The notes under the pieces are model-generated. The model saw only the letters and a list, made by a program, of their open reading frames with translations. It had not been told where the DNA came from and did no database searches. The position numbers and the translations under genes were made by a program. A stretch of DNA of 34,702 bases from CAVPGH01 sp046726955. Its GTDB lineage: Bacteria > Acidobacteriota > Vicinamibacteria > Fen-336. Where the stretch lies: contig JBKPBQ010000624.1 in NCBI GenBank assembly GCA_046726955.1, positions 1 to 34,702 on the forward strand, written 5' to 3'. This document shows positions 1-7,878 of the stretch, one piece after another. The first letter of the stretch is position 1; each line of letters opens with the position of its first letter.

Positions 1-810
1 GTGGTGGAGCAGGCCCGGCTCGCCATCGCGGACGCGCACCCCCGCTTCATCGTCCTCTCCCCCGATCCCCAGGACCCCGCCCACCCCGGGGCCGCCATCT
101 TTCCCATGACGTGCCACAGCGGAGGAAGCGTGGAGATCCACATCCAGCCCGTGCTGCCGCCGCCCCGGCTGCTCGTCTACGGCCTCACCCCCACCGCCCG
201 CGCGCTCGTGCGTCTCGGTTCCGCGATGGGCTACCGCGTGGTGGCCGTCGACCCCGCGGGCGACCGTTCCACGTTCCCCGAGGCGGAGGCCGTCTTCACC
301 GAGACCGGGGCCGTCCCTCCCGCCTCCCGCGGCACGGAGACGTTCGCGGTCGTGGCCACCCACGGCGAGTGGGACGAGGAAGCGATCCTGGGCGCGCTCG
401 ATCACGGCCCCGCCTACGTGGGCGTCGTCTCCAGCGCGAAGCGCGGGGACGAGCTGCGCGAGTTCCTCGAAAAGAAGGTGACGGGCGAGCGCCGCGCGCT
501 CCTCGAGCGGCTGCGGCTGCCCGCGGGCCTCCGCATCGGCGCCCAGGGCGGCGAGGAGATCGCCGTCAGCATCCTCGCGCAGATCGTCGAAGGCCGGCGC
601 CTCAGCCGCAAGCCGCTCCGCGTCTCCCTTCCGATGGCGGCGGCGGAGACGGCCACCGATCCCGTGTGCGGGATGTCCGTGGCCACGGCGGCGGCGAAGC
701 ACACCGCGGAGCACCAGGGACGGACGTTCTACTTCTGCTGCGCCGGGTGCCGCGAGAAGTTCCTTTCGCAGGCGGAGCGCTACGTGGGGGCGGCGGAGCG
801 CGAGGGGTGA
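1..810 (+). CDS. XdhC/CoxF-type molybdenum-enzyme maturation factor with C-terminal YHS domain (5' partial)
   Basis: XdhC-family proteins bind molybdenum cofactor and help insert or sulfurate it in xanthine-dehydrogenase-like enzymes; the CO dehydrogenase version is CoxF. The visible part begins within the N-terminal XdhC_CoxI domain: the CHSGGSVEIHIQP stretch that ends this domain is at residues 38-50, but the usual upstream glycine-serine-proline segment is absent, so the true start lies before the window. Residues about 55-200 form the Rossmann-like XdhC_C domain (LLVYGLTPTARALVRLG, then VVATHGEWDEEAI and YVGVVSSAKRGDEL). Residues 219-269 are a YHS (TRASH-like) metal-binding domain with TDPVCGM and YFCCAGCREKF, giving Cys223, 246, 247 and 250. 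The stop overlaps the next gene start (GTGA), so the two are translationally coupled. XdhC and YHS assignments are firm; a copper role is inference. Confidence 0.9.
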   Translation: MVEQARLAIADAHPRFIVLSPDPQDPAHPGAAIFPMTCHSGGSVEIHIQPVLPPPRLLVYGLTPTARALVRLGSAMGYRVVAVDPAGDRSTFPEAEAVFTETGAVPPASRGTETFAVVATHGEWDEEAILGALDHGPAYVGVVSSAKRGDELREFLEKKVTGERRALLERLRLPAGLRIGAQGGEEIAVSILAQIVEGRRLSRKPLRVSLPMAAAETATDPVCGMSVATAAAKHTAEHQGRTFYFCCAGCREKFLSQAERYVGAAEREG

Positions 811-1694
811 GGCCCGAGATCCGCGCCGTCGAGGAGCGGATGGAGCGCGAGGGCTACGTCGCCGACCCGGCGATCGCGACCGCCCTCCACCTCGCGGTGG
901 AGATGCGCAAGCCGCTGCTCATCGAGGGCGACGCCGGAGTGGGCAAGACCGAGGTCGCGAAGGTGCTCTCCCGCATCCTCGGGGCCGAGCTCATCCGCCT
1001 GCAGTGCTACGAAGGGATCGACGTCCAGACCGCGCTCTACGAGTGGAACTACCCGCGCCAGCTCCTGCACATGAAGGCGGCGGAGGGAACAGGCGCGAGC
1101 GCAGACGCGCTCGAGGCCTCGATCTTCTCGCGCGACTACCTCCTGGAACGGCCGCTCCTGCGGGCCCTCACGCGGCCGTCGGCTCCTGTCCTGCTCGTCG
1201 ACGAGGTGGACCGCGCGGACGACGGCTTCGAGGCCTTCCTCCTCGAGCTGCTCTCGGAGTTCCAGGTCTCGATCCCCGAGCTCGGCACGATCCGGGCCGC
1301 GCACCCTCCCCACGTGATCCTGACCTCCAACCACACGCGCGAGATCGGAGACGCGCTGCGCCGGCGGTGCCTCTACCTCTACATCGAGCATCCCAGCCTC
1401 GAGAAGGAGGTGCGGATCATCCGCCGGAAGGTTCCCGAAACCGGCGAGGGCCTCGCGGCGGAGGCCGGCCGGTTCGTCCAGGCCCTGCGCGAGCGCCCGC
1501 TCGTGAAGCCGCCGGGAGTCGCGGAGACGCTGGACTGGACGCAGGCCCTCGTCCGCCTGCAGGTGGACCACCTCGAGCCGGAGGTGGTCGAGCAGACGCT
1601 GGGCTGCCTGCTCAAGGACCGCCGCGATCTCGCCGACCTCGACGGAGGCGCCCTCGAGACTCTCGTCGCGCAGGCACGGGAAGGAGCCGCATGA
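807..1694 (+). CDS. coxD: MoxR-family AAA+ ATPase, CO dehydrogenase maturation protein CoxD
   Basis: A 295-residue AAA+ ATPase of the MoxR/CoxD type. Walker A is GDAGVGKT at residues 41-48 and Walker B is LLVDEVDR, with Asp132 and Glu133. A sensor-1-like LTSNHTREIGDALRRRC stretch follows. In Oligotropha (Afipia) carboxidovorans CoxD is needed for sulfuration of the Mo-Cu site. The start is GTG at 807, which overlaps the TGA of the XdhC-YHS gene; an in-frame ATG at 840 would remove only 11 residues, all before Walker A. The stop overlaps the ATG of coxE (ATGA), as is usual for MoxR/VWA pairs that act as a chaperone-like complex. Its position beside coxE and just upstream of coxMSL supports the CoxD call over a generic MoxR. 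Confidence 0.9.
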   Translation: MRPEIRAVEERMEREGYVADPAIATALHLAVEMRKPLLIEGDAGVGKTEVAKVLSRILGAELIRLQCYEGIDVQTALYEWNYPRQLLHMKAAEGTGASADALEASIFSRDYLLERPLLRALTRPSAPVLLVDEVDRADDGFEAFLLELLSEFQVSIPELGTIRAAHPPHVILTSNHTREIGDALRRRCLYLYIEHPSLEKEVRIIRRKVPETGEGLAAEAGRFVQALRERPLVKPPGVAETLDWTQALVRLQVDHLEPEVVEQTLGCLLKDRRDLADLDGGALETLVAQAREGAA

Positions 1695-2800
1695 CGACGG
1701 CGCACCGCGTCGCGCGTCTTGGTCGTGCCCTGCGCGATGCGGAGCTGGACGTGTGCCTGAGCGACGAGATCGACGCCGCACGGGCGCTCGCGCACGTCGA
1801 CGTCGCGGACATCGGCGAAGTGCGTCGCGCTCTGCGCATCGCCTTGAAGATCCCGCACGATTCCTGGCACCTGTTCGACAAGTACTTCCTCGCCATCTGG
1901 GCCGGCGGCGACCTTCCCCGTCCCGTCTCGAACGTCGTGGCGGCCACACGGGACCAGGGAGTGCGGGGTGGAAAGTTCCCTCGCTGGGATGCCGAGCGGA
2001 GCACGTTCGCCGAGGACGAGACCCCTCTCGAAGGAGACGCGCCGGGCTTCAGCCCCCGAGCCCTCAATCGTCGCGGGAAGCTTCCGGACTGCTCGCCGGC
2101 CGCGATGGTCGAGCTGGAACGGATCCTCGCGAGGTGGACGAGACGGCTGGCGACTCTCGAGAGCCGCCGTCTCGTGCCGTCCCCGAGCCGGGGGTTCGTG
2201 GACCTGCGGCGCACGCTCAAGGGAACCATCCGCACTCTTGGCGAGACAGTCCGCCTCGCTCGCCGCCGGCGGGCGAGGACCGTGCCCCGCCTCGCTTTTC
2301 TCTGCGACACGAGCGGCTCCATGACGCCGCACACGAGCTTCCTCCTCGCCGTGGCACTCGCCCTCAAGCGCGTCGCCCCGCGCACGGAGGTCTACGCCTT
2401 CAACACCTCCCTCGTCCGCCTCACCCCCTGGGTCACGCCGGCGAAGATCGCGCTGACCCTCGAGCTGCTGGCCGAGGGCGTGCCCGATTGGGGCGGGGGG
2501 ACCCGCATCGGGGAGAGCCTCGCGGATTTCGCGTCGCGCCCCGGCGCCATCGACGGCCGCACAGTGGTCGTCGTCCTCAGCGACGGCCTCGACCGCGGCG
2601 ACACTGAGCGGCTGCGCGCGGCCATGCAGCAGATCAAGGTCCAGGCCCGCAAGGTCGTGTGGCTGAACCCCCTGCTCCGCGATCCGAGGTATCGTCCGGA
2701 AGCGCGGGGCATGGAGGCGGCGTTGCCCTTCGTGGATCACTTCGCGGCGGTCTACGACGCGAGCTCGCTCGAGCGGCTGCTGCCGCAGCTCGTTGCCTGA
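1691..2800 (+). CDS. coxE: VWA-domain CO dehydrogenase accessory protein CoxE
   Basis: A 369-residue protein of the CoxE/VWA family. The C-terminal half is a von Willebrand A fold with an intact MIDAS motif, FLCDTSGSM, in which Asp206, Ser208 and Ser210 are the metal-coordinating D-x-S-x-S residues. VVVVLSDGLDRGD forms a later VWA strand and loop. The N-terminal half is the alpha-helical region typical of the family, rich in Arg. CoxE proteins work with CoxD, and in O. carboxidovorans CoxE has been linked to the copper-insertion step of the CO dehydrogenase active site. The ATG overlaps the coxD stop, so expression is coupled. A 58-base gap to coxM contains an AT-rich stretch and a good ribosome binding site for coxM. 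Confidence 0.88.
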   Translation: MTTAHRVARLGRALRDAELDVCLSDEIDAARALAHVDVADIGEVRRALRIALKIPHDSWHLFDKYFLAIWAGGDLPRPVSNVVAATRDQGVRGGKFPRWDAERSTFAEDETPLEGDAPGFSPRALNRRGKLPDCSPAAMVELERILARWTRRLATLESRRLVPSPSRGFVDLRRTLKGTIRTLGETVRLARRRRARTVPRLAFLCDTSGSMTPHTSFLLAVALALKRVAPRTEVYAFNTSLVRLTPWVTPAKIALTLELLAEGVPDWGGGTRIGESLADFASRPGAIDGRTVVVVLSDGLDRGDTERLRAAMQQIKVQARKVVWLNPLLRDPRYRPEARGMEAALPFVDHFAAVYDASSLERLLPQLVA

Positions 2801-2820
2801 CCGTGGCTCGGCTCTATTTT
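2793..2820 (+). promoter_or_regulatory. Candidate sigma70-type promoter for coxMSL
   Basis: TTGCCT (2793-2798), a 16-bp spacer and TATTTT (2815-2820) lie at the end of coxE and in the coxE-coxM gap. TATTTT is part of a notably AT-rich patch in an otherwise very GC-rich region. It would put a start point about 30 bases before the coxM ATG. Each hexamer matches four of six consensus positions, so this is only a candidate; it would let the structural genes be expressed more strongly than the maturation genes. Confidence 0.3.
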
Positions 2821-2858
2821 CTACCGGCTGCTGCTTCGACGAGAAGCGGGAGGTGTCG

Positions 2859-3725
2859 ATGATTCCCCCATCGTTCGACTACCACGCCCCGACGACCCTG
2901 CCCGACGCGCTCAAGCTCCTCGGGCAGTTCGGCGACGAGGCCAAGATCCTCTCCGGCGGCCAGAGCCTGCTGCCCCTTCTCAAGCTGCGCCTGGCCGCCC
3001 CCGGCCACGTCGTGGACATCGGGCGGATCCCCGGGCTCGACTACATAAGAGAAGATGCAGGCTTCCTAAAGATCGGAGCCCTCGTGCGCGAGGCCGACAT
3101 CGAGGCCTCGAAGCTCGTGCAGGACAAGTACCCGATCCTCGTGGACACGGCCTCCGTCGTCGCCGATCCCCTCGTCCGGAACCTCGCGACGCTGGCCGGC
3201 AACCTCGCCCACGGCGATCCCGCCAACGACCACCCGGCGACGATGCTCGCCCTCGGCGCCTCGGTCGTGGCCACCGGCCCGAAGGGAGAGCGCGTGATCG
3301 CCGTCTCCGACTTCTTCACGGGCCTGTTCACGACCGCCCTCCAGCCGAACGAGATCCTGACCGAGATCCGCATTCCCTTGCCTCCGGCGCGGAGCGGCGG
3401 GGCCTACTTGAAGCTCGAGCGGAAGGTCGGCGACTTCGCGACCGCGGGAGCGGCGGCGTTCGTGGTGCTCGACGCGGGCGGCGCCTTCGAGCGCGCGGGC
3501 ATCGGCCTCACGAACGTGGGCATGACGCCCGTGAAGGCCGAGAAGGCCGAGCAGCACTTGAAGGGCAAGATGGCGGACGCGATCGCGGAAGCGGCGCGAC
3601 TCGCCGCGGACGGGGTGTCGCCCGAGCCCGACCGCCGGGGGACGACCGAGTACAAGAAGGAGATGGCGCGCGTGCTCACGGCGCGGGCGCTCAAGAAGGC
3701 GTACGAGCGGGCAGGAGGACGCTAG
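2859..3725 (+). CDS. coxM: CO dehydrogenase medium (FAD-binding) subunit CoxM
   Basis: A 288-residue FAD-binding subunit of the xanthine-oxidase superfamily, matching CoxM length (about 288). It takes electrons from the CoxS iron-sulfur clusters and passes them to the quinone pool or another acceptor. The two FAD-binding loops are visible: SGGQSLLP at residues 32-39 and TLAGNLAHGDPAND at 111-124. The start at 2859 is preferred over an in-frame upstream codon because GGGAGG precedes it at the right distance and the protein then begins with MIPPSFDYHAP, the normal CoxM N-terminus. It is followed by coxS after 2 bases. The M-S-L order is the one found in form I CO dehydrogenase operons; form II operons usually run S-L-M. 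Confidence 0.95.
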   Translation: MIPPSFDYHAPTTLPDALKLLGQFGDEAKILSGGQSLLPLLKLRLAAPGHVVDIGRIPGLDYIREDAGFLKIGALVREADIEASKLVQDKYPILVDTASVVADPLVRNLATLAGNLAHGDPANDHPATMLALGASVVATGPKGERVIAVSDFFTGLFTTALQPNEILTEIRIPLPPARSGGAYLKLERKVGDFATAGAAAFVVLDAGGAFERAGIGLTNVGMTPVKAEKAEQHLKGKMADAIAEAARLAADGVSPEPDRRGTTEYKKEMARVLTARALKKAYERAGGR

Positions 3726-3727
3726 AG

Positions 3728-4195
3728 ATGGCCAGGCACAAGATCAAGGTCACCGTGAACGGCGCTGCGCGCGAGGCCGAGGTGGACTCGCGGCTCCTTC
3801 TCGTGCACCTCCTCCGTGAAGACTTCCGGATGACGGGCACTCACATCGGCTGCGACACGACACACTGCGGGGCCTGCACCGTGCTCCTCGACGGCAAGCC
3901 CGTGAAGTCCTGCACCGTGCTCGCGGTGCAGGCGGACGGGCGCGAGGTGATGACGGTGGAGGGCCTGGAGAAGGACGGCAAGCTCGACCCCATCCAGGAA
4001 GGCTTCTGGCAGGAGCACGGCCTGCAGTGCGGCTACTGCACGCCGGGCATGATGCTCACGGGCTACGCGCTGCTCAAGGCGAAGAAGAGCCCGAGCGAGG
4101 GCGAGATCCGCCAGGCCATCTCCGGCAACCTCTGCCGGTGCACCGGGTACGTCAACATCGTCAAGGCCGTGCAGTACGCGGCCGCCAAGCAGTAG
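3728..4195 (+). CDS. coxS: CO dehydrogenase small (2Fe-2S) subunit CoxS
   Basis: A 155-residue iron-sulfur subunit. The N-terminal plant-type ferredoxin domain carries Cys42, Cys47, Cys50 and Cys62. The C-terminal four-helix domain carries Cys101, Cys104, Cys136 and Cys138 (CGYCTPGM and LCRCTGY). All eight ligands for the two 2Fe-2S clusters are present. The protein carries electrons from the Mo-Cu site in CoxL to the FAD in CoxM. There is no signal peptide, in line with a cytoplasmic enzyme on the inner membrane face. Its ATG lies 2 bases after the coxM stop, and coxL starts 9 bases after its own stop, behind an AGGAGGG ribosome binding site. Confidence 0.96.
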   Translation: MARHKIKVTVNGAAREAEVDSRLLLVHLLREDFRMTGTHIGCDTTHCGACTVLLDGKPVKSCTVLAVQADGREVMTVEGLEKDGKLDPIQEGFWQEHGLQCGYCTPGMMLTGYALLKAKKSPSEGEIRQAISGNLCRCTGYVNIVKAVQYAAAKQ

Positions 4196-4204
4196 GAGGG
4201 CGCC

Positions 4205-6577
4205 ATGGCCACTACTCCCCGGACGAGCCCCGAGATCGGAGGCATGGGCCACTCGATCAAGCGCAAGGAGGATCCGCGCTTCATCCGCGGCCAGGGCAAG
4301 TACGTGGACGACGTCGTCCTGCCCGGCATGCTGCACATGGACATCGTCCGCAGCCCCTACGCGCACGCGAAGATCAAGAAGATCGACACCGCGGCGGCCC
4401 TGAAGGTGCCGGGCGTCCTCGCCGTGATCACGGGAGAGACGCTCGCCCAGTTCAAGCTCCACTGGATGCCCACGCTCATGTCGGACACCCAGATGGTCCT
4501 GCCCACCGAGAAGGTCATGTACCAGTCGCAGGAGGTGGCGGCGGTCGTGGCCACGGACCGCTACGCGGCCGCGGACGGCGTCGCCGCCGTCCAGGTGGAG
4601 TACGACCCGTTGCCTGTCGTCGTCGATCCCTGGAAGGCGCTCGAGCCGGGCGCCCCCGTGCTGCGGACGGATAAGCCGGGCAAGAAGGACAACCACATCT
4701 TCCACTGGGAGGTCGGGGACAAGGCGGCCACGGAAGCCGCCTTCAAGGCGGCCGACGTCACGATCAAGCAGCGAATCTACATCCCCCGCATCCACGTGGC
4801 CTCGATCGAGACCTGCGGCTGCGTCGCCTCCTTCGACAAGGCGACCGGGCAGCTCACCGTCTGGATGACCACCCAGGCTCCGCACGCGATCCGCACCGTC
4901 TTCGCGCTCGTGGCCGGCCACGTCGGGCTCTCCGAGGAGAAGATCCGGATCATCTCGCCAGACATCGGCGGCGGCTTCGGCGGCAAGGTGCCCGTCTACC
5001 CCGGCTACGTGATCGCGGTGGCCGCGTCCGTGGTGATCGGCAAGCCCGTGAAGTGGATCGAGGACCGGATGGAGAACCTCCAGGCCGACTCCTTCGCCCG
5101 CGACTACCACATCGACGCCGAGATCGCGGCCAAGAAGGACGGCACCATGACCGCGCTCCGCATCAAGACGCTCGCGGACCACGGATACGCGGACGCCGCG
5201 GCCAACCCCTCGAAGTTCCCGGCCGGGCTCTTCTCCATCTGCACCGGCTCCTACGACATCAAGAGCTCCTTCGTGGAGGTGGACGGCGCCTACACGAACA
5301 AGCCGCCGGGAGGGATCGCCTACCGCTGCTCGTTCCGGGTCACGGAGGCCGTCCACGCCATCGAGCGCATCACGGACATGCTCGCCCAGGAGCTCAAGAT
5401 GGACCCCGCGGACATCCGGCGGAAGAACTTCATCCCCAAGGAGAAGTTCCCCTACAAGTCGGCGCTGGGCTGGGAGTACGACAGCGGCGACTACCACGGA
5501 GCGCTCGAGAAGGCGCTCGCGAAGATCGGCTACGCGGACCTCCGCAAGGAGCAGGCCGAGAAGAGGAAGAAGGGCGAGCTCATGGGCATCGGGCTCTCGA
5601 GCTTCACCGAGATCGTGGGCGCCGGCCCATCGAAGCACTTCGACATCCTCGGCATCAAGATGTTCGACTCCTGCGAGCTGCGCGTGCACCCGACCGGCAA
5701 GGCGCTCGCCCGCTTCGGCACGAAGTCGCAGGGCCAGGCCCACGAGACGACGTACGCGCAGATCATCGCGGAGGAGCTGGGCATCCCCGCCGCCCACATC
5801 CAGGTCGAGGAAGGAGACACGGACACGGCGCCCTACGGGCTCGGCACGTACGCGAGCCGCTCGACCCCCACCGCGGGCGCGGCCGCCGCCATCGCCGCCC
5901 GCAAAGTCCGCGACAAGGCCCGCAAGATCGCCGCGTACCTGCTGGAAGTGTCGGAAGAGGACCTCGTGTGGGAGCCCGGGAAGTTCTCGGTCAAGGGCGC
6001 GCCCGAGAAGTCGAAGACGATCCAGGACGTCGCCCTCGCCGCCTACACGAACCACCCCCAGGGCATGGAGGCGGGCCTCGAGGCCGTCAACTACTACGAC
6101 CCGCCGAACCTCACGTTCCCGTTCGGGTCGTACGTGTGCGTCGTGGACATCGACCGCGGCACCGGCGAGGTGAAGATCCGCCGGTTCGTCTCGATCGACG
6201 ACTGCGGCAACATCATCAACCCCATGGTCGTGCAGGGCCAGATCCACGGCGGCCTCACGATGGGGATGGCCCCCGCGCTCCTCGAGGAGATCAGCTACGA
6301 CGAGAACGGCAACGTCCAGGGCGGGAGCTTCATCGACTACCTCGTGCCCACGGCCATGGAGACGCCGAAGTGGGAGACCGACCACACGGTCACCCCGTCG
6401 CCCCACCATCCGTTAGGCGCCAAGGGCGTGGGCGAGTCGGCTACGGTGGGCGCGCCGCCCGCGATCGTCAACGCGGTCGTGGACGCGCTCGCCCACCTCG
6501 GGGTCAAGCACATCGACATCCCGATCACCCCCGAGAAGGTCTGGCGGATCCTGAAGGACAAGGGAGTCGCCGAGTAG
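4205..6577 (+). CDS. coxL: Form I aerobic CO dehydrogenase large subunit CoxL (Mo-Cu catalytic subunit)
   Basis: A 790-residue catalytic subunit that oxidises CO with water to CO2 at a Mo-S-Cu centre. The diagnostic form I loop AYRCSFR is at residues 372-378; Cys375 is the expected copper-binding cysteine (Cys388 in O. carboxidovorans). Form II proteins have AYRGAGR here. GGGFGGK near residues 255-261 and KGVGESATVGAPPA near the C-terminus (Glu744 as the expected catalytic glutamate) are the molybdopterin-cytosine-dinucleotide and active-site motifs. Length is close to the usual 800 or so. With coxM and coxS it makes a complete enzyme. Form I enzymes support CO-based energy conservation, including scavenging of trace CO. 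I see no nearby carbon-fixation gene, so chemolithoheterotrophic use is the likelier role. Confidence 0.96.
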   Translation: MATTPRTSPEIGGMGHSIKRKEDPRFIRGQGKYVDDVVLPGMLHMDIVRSPYAHAKIKKIDTAAALKVPGVLAVITGETLAQFKLHWMPTLMSDTQMVLPTEKVMYQSQEVAAVVATDRYAAADGVAAVQVEYDPLPVVVDPWKALEPGAPVLRTDKPGKKDNHIFHWEVGDKAATEAAFKAADVTIKQRIYIPRIHVASIETCGCVASFDKATGQLTVWMTTQAPHAIRTVFALVAGHVGLSEEKIRIISPDIGGGFGGKVPVYPGYVIAVAASVVIGKPVKWIEDRMENLQADSFARDYHIDAEIAAKKDGTMTALRIKTLADHGYADAAANPSKFPAGLFSICTGSYDIKSSFVEVDGAYTNKPPGGIAYRCSFRVTEAVHAIERITDMLAQELKMDPADIRRKNFIPKEKFPYKSALGWEYDSGDYHGALEKALAKIGYADLRKEQAEKRKKGELMGIGLSSFTEIVGAGPSKHFDILGIKMFDSCELRVHPTGKALARFGTKSQGQAHETTYAQIIAEELGIPAAHIQVEEGDTDTAPYGLGTYASRSTPTAGAAAAIAARKVRDKARKIAAYLLEVSEEDLVWEPGKFSVKGAPEKSKTIQDVALAAYTNHPQGMEAGLEAVNYYDPPNLTFPFGSYVCVVDIDRGTGEVKIRRFVSIDDCGNIINPMVVQGQIHGGLTMGMAPALLEEISYDENGNVQGGSFIDYLVPTAMETPKWETDHTVTPSPHHPLGAKGVGESATVGAPPAIVNAVVDALAHLGVKHIDIPITPEKVWRILKDKGVAE

Positions 6578-6602
6578 CGCGGCTGCTACCATTCGAGCCG
6601 CG
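6578..6602 (+). terminator. Stem-loop directly after coxL (weak or attenuating)
   Basis: CGCGGCT (6578-6584) and AGCCGCG (6596-6602) form a perfect 7-bp stem with an 11-base loop, starting at the first base after the coxL stop. No run of T follows, so it is not a classic intrinsic terminator. It could stabilise the 3' end of the cox mRNA or reduce read-through into the TerC gene. Confidence 0.3.
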
Positions 6603-6639
6603 GCCGGCGCGGGTCGGCGCGAGTCCCGGGAGAGCCTAA

Positions 6640-7392
6640 ATGGAGTGGATCGCCGACCCCCAGGTCTGGATCGCCTTCCTCACGCTGGCCGCGCTCGAGA
6701 TCGTCCTCGGGATCGACAACATCGTCTTCATCTCGATCCTCGTGGGCAAGCTGCCGTCTCCGCAGCAAGCCGGCGCCTACCGCATCGGCCTCGGCCTGGC
6801 CATGGTGATGAGGATCCTCCTGCTCCTCTCGCTCTCCTGGATCATGGGACTCACCGAGCCGCTGTTCACGGTGCCCCTCATCCGGGCCGAGCTCAGCGGC
6901 CGCGACCTCGTCCTCGTCGTGGGCGGGCTCTTCCTGGTCGCGAAGTCCACCCACGAGATCCACGAGAAGCTCGAGGGGGACGAGGGGGAGAAGTCGGCGA
7001 AAATCGCCGCTTCCTACGCCGCGGTGCTCGCCCAGATCGTGGTCCTCGACCTCGTCTTCTCTCTCGACTCCGTGATCACGGCGGTGGGGATGGTCCAGGA
7101 GGTCGGGATCATGATTGCGGCCGTGGTCGCGGCGGTGCTGGTGATGATGGCGTTCGCCCGCCCCATCGGCGTCTTCGTGTCCCGCCACCCTACCGTCAAG
7201 ATGCTGGCCCTCGCGTTCCTCCTCGCGATCGGCGTGATGCTGATCGCGGACGGGTTCGACCACCACGTTCCCAAGGGCTATCTCTACTTCGCGATGGCGT
7301 TCTCCCTGGGGGTGGAGCTGCTCAACCTGAAGGCCGGCCACCGGAAGCCTCCGATCCACCTGCGGCAGCCGTACGTTTCCGAGAAGGGCTAG
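6640..7392 (+). CDS. TerC-family integral membrane protein
   Basis: A 250-residue TerC/Alx/YgdQ-type membrane protein with about seven hydrophobic segments. Conserved acidic residues in the membrane are visible: Glu20 and Asp26 in ALEIVLGIDNIVF, and Asp143 in LVFSLDSVITAVG. Family members export divalent metals, chiefly manganese, or support metal loading of secreted enzymes, and are linked to tellurite resistance. It starts 62 bases after coxL, past a stem-loop, so it may be an independent unit. The TerB-like gene follows after 6 bases, which suggests the two work together. The substrate cannot be read from the sequence; manganese is the best guess from the family. Confidence 0.9.
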   Translation: MEWIADPQVWIAFLTLAALEIVLGIDNIVFISILVGKLPSPQQAGAYRIGLGLAMVMRILLLLSLSWIMGLTEPLFTVPLIRAELSGRDLVLVVGGLFLVAKSTHEIHEKLEGDEGEKSAKIAASYAAVLAQIVVLDLVFSLDSVITAVGMVQEVGIMIAAVVAAVLVMMAFARPIGVFVSRHPTVKMLALAFLLAIGVMLIADGFDHHVPKGYLYFAMAFSLGVELLNLKAGHRKPPIHLRQPYVSEKG

Positions 7393-7398
7393 GTCAGG

Positions 7399-7878
7399 AT
7401 GCTGAGCTCGCTGCGCCGGCTGTTCCAGGAGCGCGTCGCGCCCGACCTCGCGGCCGCGCAGCCCGAGACGCGGGAGCACGGTCTCCGGCTCGCCGCCGCC
7501 GCGCTGCTGTTCGAGGTGGTTCGCGCGGATGCGGACGTCAAGCCCGAGGAGCTCGCGGTGATGCGCACGGCCGTGCAGAGCGCGTTCGGCCTGCCGGCGG
7601 CGAAGACGGACGAGCTCGTGCGCCTCGCCGGGGAGGCCTCGCGGGGGGCCGCCTCGGTCTACGAGCTCACGGAGGTCGTGGACCGCGAGCTGGACGCCGA
7701 GCGCAAGAAGCGGCTCGTGGAGCTGCTGTGGCTCGTGGCCTTCGCGGACGCGGAGAAGACCGCCGACGAGGAGCATATGATCCGCCGGATCGCCGGGCTC
7801 CTGCACGTGCCCCACCCGGACTTCATCGACGCGAAGATCCGGGCCCGCGCAACGGCCGGGGGTGAGGGCCGCGGCTAG
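7399..7878 (+). CDS. TerB-family (tellurite resistance/DjlA N-terminal-like) protein
   Basis: A 159-residue soluble helical protein. Two related acidic segments mark the TerB fold: RADADVKPEELAVM in the first half and FADAEKTADEEHMIRRIAGLL in the second, both followed by helices with regularly spaced leucines. No signal peptide or membrane segment is seen. TerB domains are metal-responsive helical bundles associated with TerC at the membrane, and the tight 6-base spacing to the TerC gene fits this. The 3' end overlaps a short in-frame remnant of a response regulator (from 7862), so its last residues (glycine- and arginine-rich) may be altered. The exact function is unknown. Confidence 0.82.
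   Translation: MLSSLRRLFQERVAPDLAAAQPETREHGLRLAAAALLFEVVRADADVKPEELAVMRTAVQSAFGLPAAKTDELVRLAGEASRGAASVYELTEVVDRELDAERKKRLVELLWLVAFADAEKTADEEHMIRRIAGLLHVPHPDFIDAKIRARATAGGEGRG

Noticed and set aside
3722..6409. Very long open frame on the minus strand opposite coxS and coxL
   Set aside because: Antisense shadow of high-GC genes: rich in Arg, Asp, Val and His, without recognisable motifs, while the plus strand encodes clear CoxS and CoxL.
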